Of a stretch of DNA of 8,661 nucleotides, positions 5,862-8,661 are shown in pieces. Position 1 is the stretch's first letter. Each line of letters starts with the position of its first letter. A model generated the notes under the pieces. That model saw only the letters and a program-made list of their open reading frames with translations. It did not search any database and had not been told where the DNA came from. The position numbers and the translations under genes are program-made. Source of the stretch: Methanomicrobiales archaeon (GTDB taxonomy: Archaea > Halobacteriota > Methanomicrobia > Methanomicrobiales > Methanospirillaceae); assembly GCA_012520015.1 (NCBI GenBank), contig JAAYPD010000353.1:1-8661 (forward strand), given 5' to 3'.

Positions 5862-6932
5862 TCAGGAATACTCCACCCTCCGGATAACATTTCTCACGAG
5901 GATAACAAGGATGGTGCATCCTGCCAGGGAGGCTGCCATAACTGCCCAGTGATATAATGGAGCGCCACCAACCGCCAGCAGCACTATAAGGTTAACAGGG
6001 TTTGATGGAAGTGCCAGGATGAGCAGCAGCACGATGATGACTGCCGTTGAGAATATGAACTGGGCCTTTGTCCGATCCCGGTAATATACTGCAATGGTTG
6101 CGGCAATCAGGATCAGGACCGTTGATGTAAACACTACGTGAAGCAGGATCTCAACCAGGGATGCGATCCTTATACCATTTATCGTGAGAAGGACCAGCCA
6201 CAATGCAACCTGCACTGGTATTATCAGGATACATGCCAGGATCTTGCCACAGACAATATCTTCAAGAGTTGCCGGGGTTGAGCGCAGGGTGTCAATTGTC
6301 TGTTCCTGGTACTCTTCAGTTATAAGATCGATCACAAGCCCGGCTGAGATGACAGCTGGCATGAAGAGCAGCATCGGGATGAGAAGTCCGTAAATAAACT
6401 CGTAAAACGAGTTCTGGGCCACCGGGCGGGAAGGAGTTACTGTCACCGGGCTGAAATCAAGCCTCTCTTTTCTGGTTTCACGAAGTAACTTCTCATACCC
6501 AAGCAGGATATCTTTTATTTTTACCTCAATTACAGTAGACTGGATATCATTACTGATAGTATACAGCGTAACCGTGACCGGATCCTCATCGTCAGGCAGG
6601 GTTTCAGAAGGCCAGACCACTGCAGCAAGCTGTCGTTCTTTAAGTGCGCCAAGGGCGACACCAGGATCCATCCTGTATGGTACGAAAGATGGATCCCTTG
6701 AGAATAGATCAAAGAGGATGGTATCATTGCCTGCAAACCCGATCCCATACTGGACACCACTTATCCGCCCATATACCGATGGATCGTACATCGCAGACAG
6801 GCCAACCATCAGGAAAGACGAGAACATGGCGATAAAGAGCTGGAGAAGTATTGCAAGTATGATGGTCTTCTCTGATGCAAGTCCCCTGACCTCTTTTGCC
6901 GCGATGGTCGTTACTAAACGATGGTTCACCAT
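5862..6932 (-). CDS. ABC-2 type transporter permease subunit
   Basis: A 356-residue integral membrane protein of the ABC-2/NatB-like permease type. A cytoplasmic N-terminal stretch with TTIAAKEVRGL leads into a first membrane helix (about residues 24-46). A large external region of roughly 120 residues follows, then about five more helices between residues 180 and 345. The segment after the second helix, DLITEEYQEQTIDTLRSTPATLEDIVCGKIL, is the usual ABC-2 coupling-helix region ('E-x-x-x-x-T-l-x-x-L-x-x-x-P-x-x-x-x-x-i-x-x-g-K'). It should form the membrane channel together with the permease encoded just upstream and an ATPase not present here. The frame is open from a GTG at 6938, but AGGGGGTGGGT sits directly before the ATG at 6932, so that start is preferred. 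It overlaps the end of the upstream gene by 7 nt, which points to translational coupling. The substrate is unknown; sodium or peptide export are options known for this family. Confidence 0.85.
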   Translation of the reverse strand: MVNHRLVTTIAAKEVRGLASEKTIILAILLQLFIAMFSSFLMVGLSAMYDPSVYGRISGVQYGIGFAGNDTILFDLFSRDPSFVPYRMDPGVALGALKERQLAAVVWPSETLPDDEDPVTVTLYTISNDIQSTVIEVKIKDILLGYEKLLRETRKERLDFSPVTVTPSRPVAQNSFYEFIYGLLIPMLLFMPAVISAGLVIDLITEEYQEQTIDTLRSTPATLEDIVCGKILACILIIPVQVALWLVLLTINGIRIASLVEILLHVVFTSTVLILIAATIAVYYRDRTKAQFIFSTAVIIVLLLILALPSNPVNLIVLLAVGGAPLYHWAVMAASLAGCTILVILVRNVIRRVEYS

Positions 6933-8661
6933 ACCCACCCCCTGAGCATGTACAGGTTATAGAGAGTATGAACTATTGTAGCAATGGCAATTCCAACCGG
7001 CAGGGCATTTTTGCCACGAATCTTCAATATTGCACCGGTGCAAAAGGCGGTGCCTGCATGAAGAAGAAACGGAATCCAGAGAAGGCCAATTGAGAGAAAC
7101 AGGGCGGCACCAAAGATAGAATCGGCAATCTGCGAGAGAGTTATGAATAGGAGAAGTTTCTCCCCAAGTAAAAACCCAAGGCCAATAAGAATGGATGAGA
7201 ATATTACAACTTTCCAGGTCAGCGGAGGATAGCGATGCGAGATGAGCCCTATAAACCCTGCTGCCTTGACCAGTTCTTCAGTCATCGCTGCAAGCACCAT
7301 GATCAGGATAAGTGAGAAAGGCATTGGCAGATTGAAAAAGAGTACCAGGTACATCATCTGGGCCATGAAGACGAATGGAATGGTCATCACAGAGATAAGG
7401 ATAAGTGAAAGATACCAGTACCTGGTTGAAACCAGGGCGCCGAGATAAAGGGCAAGGGTTTCGAATAGTCCTTTTTCGGTAAACAGCTGTTCTTCGTGAA
7501 AGTTCCGGATACATATACCAAAGAGGACAAGACTGGTCAGGTAAAAGAGAGCAGTGGAATAGACATAATCTGCCGGCGTATATCCTGTTCCATCCAGGAC
7601 ATGAACGACCAGGGTTACAGGAGAGAGAAGACTGACGATGTGGACATTTGCAAATATACTTGGGAAAAAAAGGTAGGATGTAGCAATCGTGGAGAAGAAG
7701 ATTGAGATAAATGACAGCTCTTTATAGCTTCTTGAGACCATCCCGATAAAGAGTGCGAAAGATAAAAAGAAGAGAATCACTGGGACAAGGGGCAGTATTG
7801 CCATGATATCTGCATTTACAGTGAAGAGGATTGCAGCAGCAATCAGGATCATCCCACAGGCATATGGGAGCATTTTTCCAAGAACCAGTATAAGCGGGCT
7901 CACAGGTGAGGCGATGAGGGCTTCACCCTGGCGAAGGGTCCGTTCATCCATGATACTCATCATGAAAAACTGTGACGTGAAATAAAGCGGGAAAATAAAG
8001 ACGAAGATGAAGATTATGGTATCAAAGGGGAGAGGCGGGGAGAGCATTGATGGAATTTTTAGCTCTCCAAGAGCCTCCTGCTGGGATAACAGGTCTGTAT
8101 ACCTGCCCAGCTGATCAGATCCACGTGCGGCCTCTTCTTCAAGCTGGATACGAAGATCCTCCATTTCTGCCTGACTGATCCTGGAAGGAGGAATAGCATC
8201 AGTAACTATGTTTTCAGGTTCAGGAGGGGTTAAGTAGGCCTGTCGTGGCGCCGCCAGATGCTGACCGCTCTGAGTAGCAAGAAAATCAAGTTCGCTGACG
8301 ATATATTCACTTTTTATCCAGACCGGATATGCAGCAAAAAGATCCGTCTGCTGACGATAGATATGATCCTGGTACGCCTGGTAGTCCCGTTCAAAACTCT
8401 TCTGGGCCGCGGCACCCTTATCTCCATTTGTTCTTAATAGCGAACCGGCACGTATGGCAAGGTCCAGTCCAAGAGAACGGATGTCTGATATGTCAGACGG
8501 TAATGAATAAACAACATATCTTGGATCTCCTCCGATTATATCCATGTAATCAGAACTGTCAATCCCAATCCTGTACATTCCATCCTGGATATGAATCCCT
8601 TTTTGTGCAATAAATCCACTGACACTTATGAGAAGGATGAGCAGCACAACTGCAACCGGAA
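6926..8661 (-). CDS. ABC-2 permease fused to a PrsW-type intramembrane metalloprotease domain (5' end outside window)
   Basis: The frame runs off the right edge, so the N-terminus is missing; residues below are counted from the GTG codon at 8645-8647. A first membrane helix ends near 13. A predicted external region of about 190 residues (15-207) follows, including a charged, probably coiled-coil part near 156-195. Several ABC-2 helices follow (about 208-382) with MDERTLRQGEALIASPVSP, the typical ABC-2 coupling region. From about 410 to the end lies a second multi-spanning domain with the four PrsW (M82) motifs: E457-E458-x-x-K461 (TEELVK), F492-x-x-x-E496 (FLLGEK), H530 (LLHAGT) and H560-x-x-x-N564 (HTLYN). 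PrsW proteins cut membrane-bound anti-sigma factors or related targets in bacteria; activity here is plausible because all motif residues are present, but the target is unknown. Its stop overlaps the next permease start by 7 nt, so the two subunits probably pair in one transporter. Confidence 0.85.
   Translation of the reverse strand, partial: PVAVVLLILLISVSGFIAQKGIHIQDGMYRIGIDSSDYMDIIGGDPRYVVYSLPSDISDIRSLGLDLAIRAGSLLRTNGDKGAAAQKSFERDYQAYQDHIYRQQTDLFAAYPVWIKSEYIVSELDFLATQSGQHLAAPRQAYLTPPEPENIVTDAIPPSRISQAEMEDLRIQLEEEAARGSDQLGRYTDLLSQQEALGELKIPSMLSPPLPFDTIIFIFVFIFPLYFTSQFFMMSIMDERTLRQGEALIASPVSPLILVLGKMLPYACGMILIAAAILFTVNADIMAILPLVPVILFFLSFALFIGMVSRSYKELSFISIFFSTIATSYLFFPSIFANVHIVSLLSPVTLVVHVLDGTGYTPADYVYSTALFYLTSLVLFGICIRNFHEEQLFTEKGLFETLALYLGALVSTRYWYLSLILISVMTIPFVFMAQMMYLVLFFNLPMPFSLILIMVLAAMTEELVKAAGFIGLISHRYPPLTWKVVIFSSILIGLGFLLGEKLLLFITLSQIADSIFGAALFLSIGLLWIPFLLHAGTAFCTGAILKIRGKNALPVGIAIATIVHTLYNLYMLRGWVW

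Noticed and set aside
6574..6945. Open frame of 123 codons on the + strand
   Set aside because: It is antisense to the ABC-2 permease gene, with a Ser/Arg-rich translation and no recognisable domain.
8645..8647. GTG as the true start of the fused permease
   Set aside because: The frame stays open to the window edge and the residues just upstream (P-V-A-V) continue the same hydrophobic helix, so the GTG is most likely an internal valine codon.

Overview
The window looks like a chromosomal segment of a mesophilic methanogenic archaeon, most likely of the Methanomicrobiales (Methanospirillum-like). This placement is an inference from gene content and style: moderate GC, an archaeal TATA-like element ahead of the first complete gene, bare oligo-T terminators, a DUF4389 membrane protein, and a secreted subtilase with PKD and dockerin modules. 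There are no rRNA or tRNA genes, and I saw no insertion sequence or CRISPR array.

Left part (+ strand, 1-4361). The last 45 codons of an ABC exporter ATPase end at 138 and are followed by an oligo-T terminator and an AT-rich promoter region. A compact four-gene run follows with gaps of about 9, 6 and 26 nt: a secreted S8 (subtilisin-like) protease with prodomain, catalytic domain, PKD and dockerin; a small secreted cohesin-like protein; a DUF4389 membrane protein; and a fold-type I aminotransferase homologue whose Schiff-base lysine is replaced by alanine. A T7 tract closes the run. The dockerin on the protease and the cohesin-like domain next door suggest that the two proteins bind each other outside the cell.

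Middle (4361-5829). A convergent minus-strand gene encodes an exported or membrane-anchored, sequon-rich protein made of two tandem copies of the same prodomain that precedes the protease catalytic domain, with no protease attached. It is a candidate propeptide-type inhibitor or folding helper for subtilases such as the one at 369-2156. A divergent gene encodes a five-repeat TPR protein.

Right part (- strand, 5862-8661). Two overlapping genes encode ABC-2 type permease subunits. The upstream one is cut by the right edge of the window. It is a fusion of an ABC-2 permease to a C-terminal multi-spanning domain carrying all four PrsW (M82) intramembrane protease motifs. The matching ATPase would be expected beyond position 8661.

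The strongest leads are the protease/cohesin/free-prodomain set, which together could form a regulated extracellular proteolytic complex, the lysine-less aminotransferase, and the permease-PrsW fusion. All functional links are inferred from sequence and gene order only.
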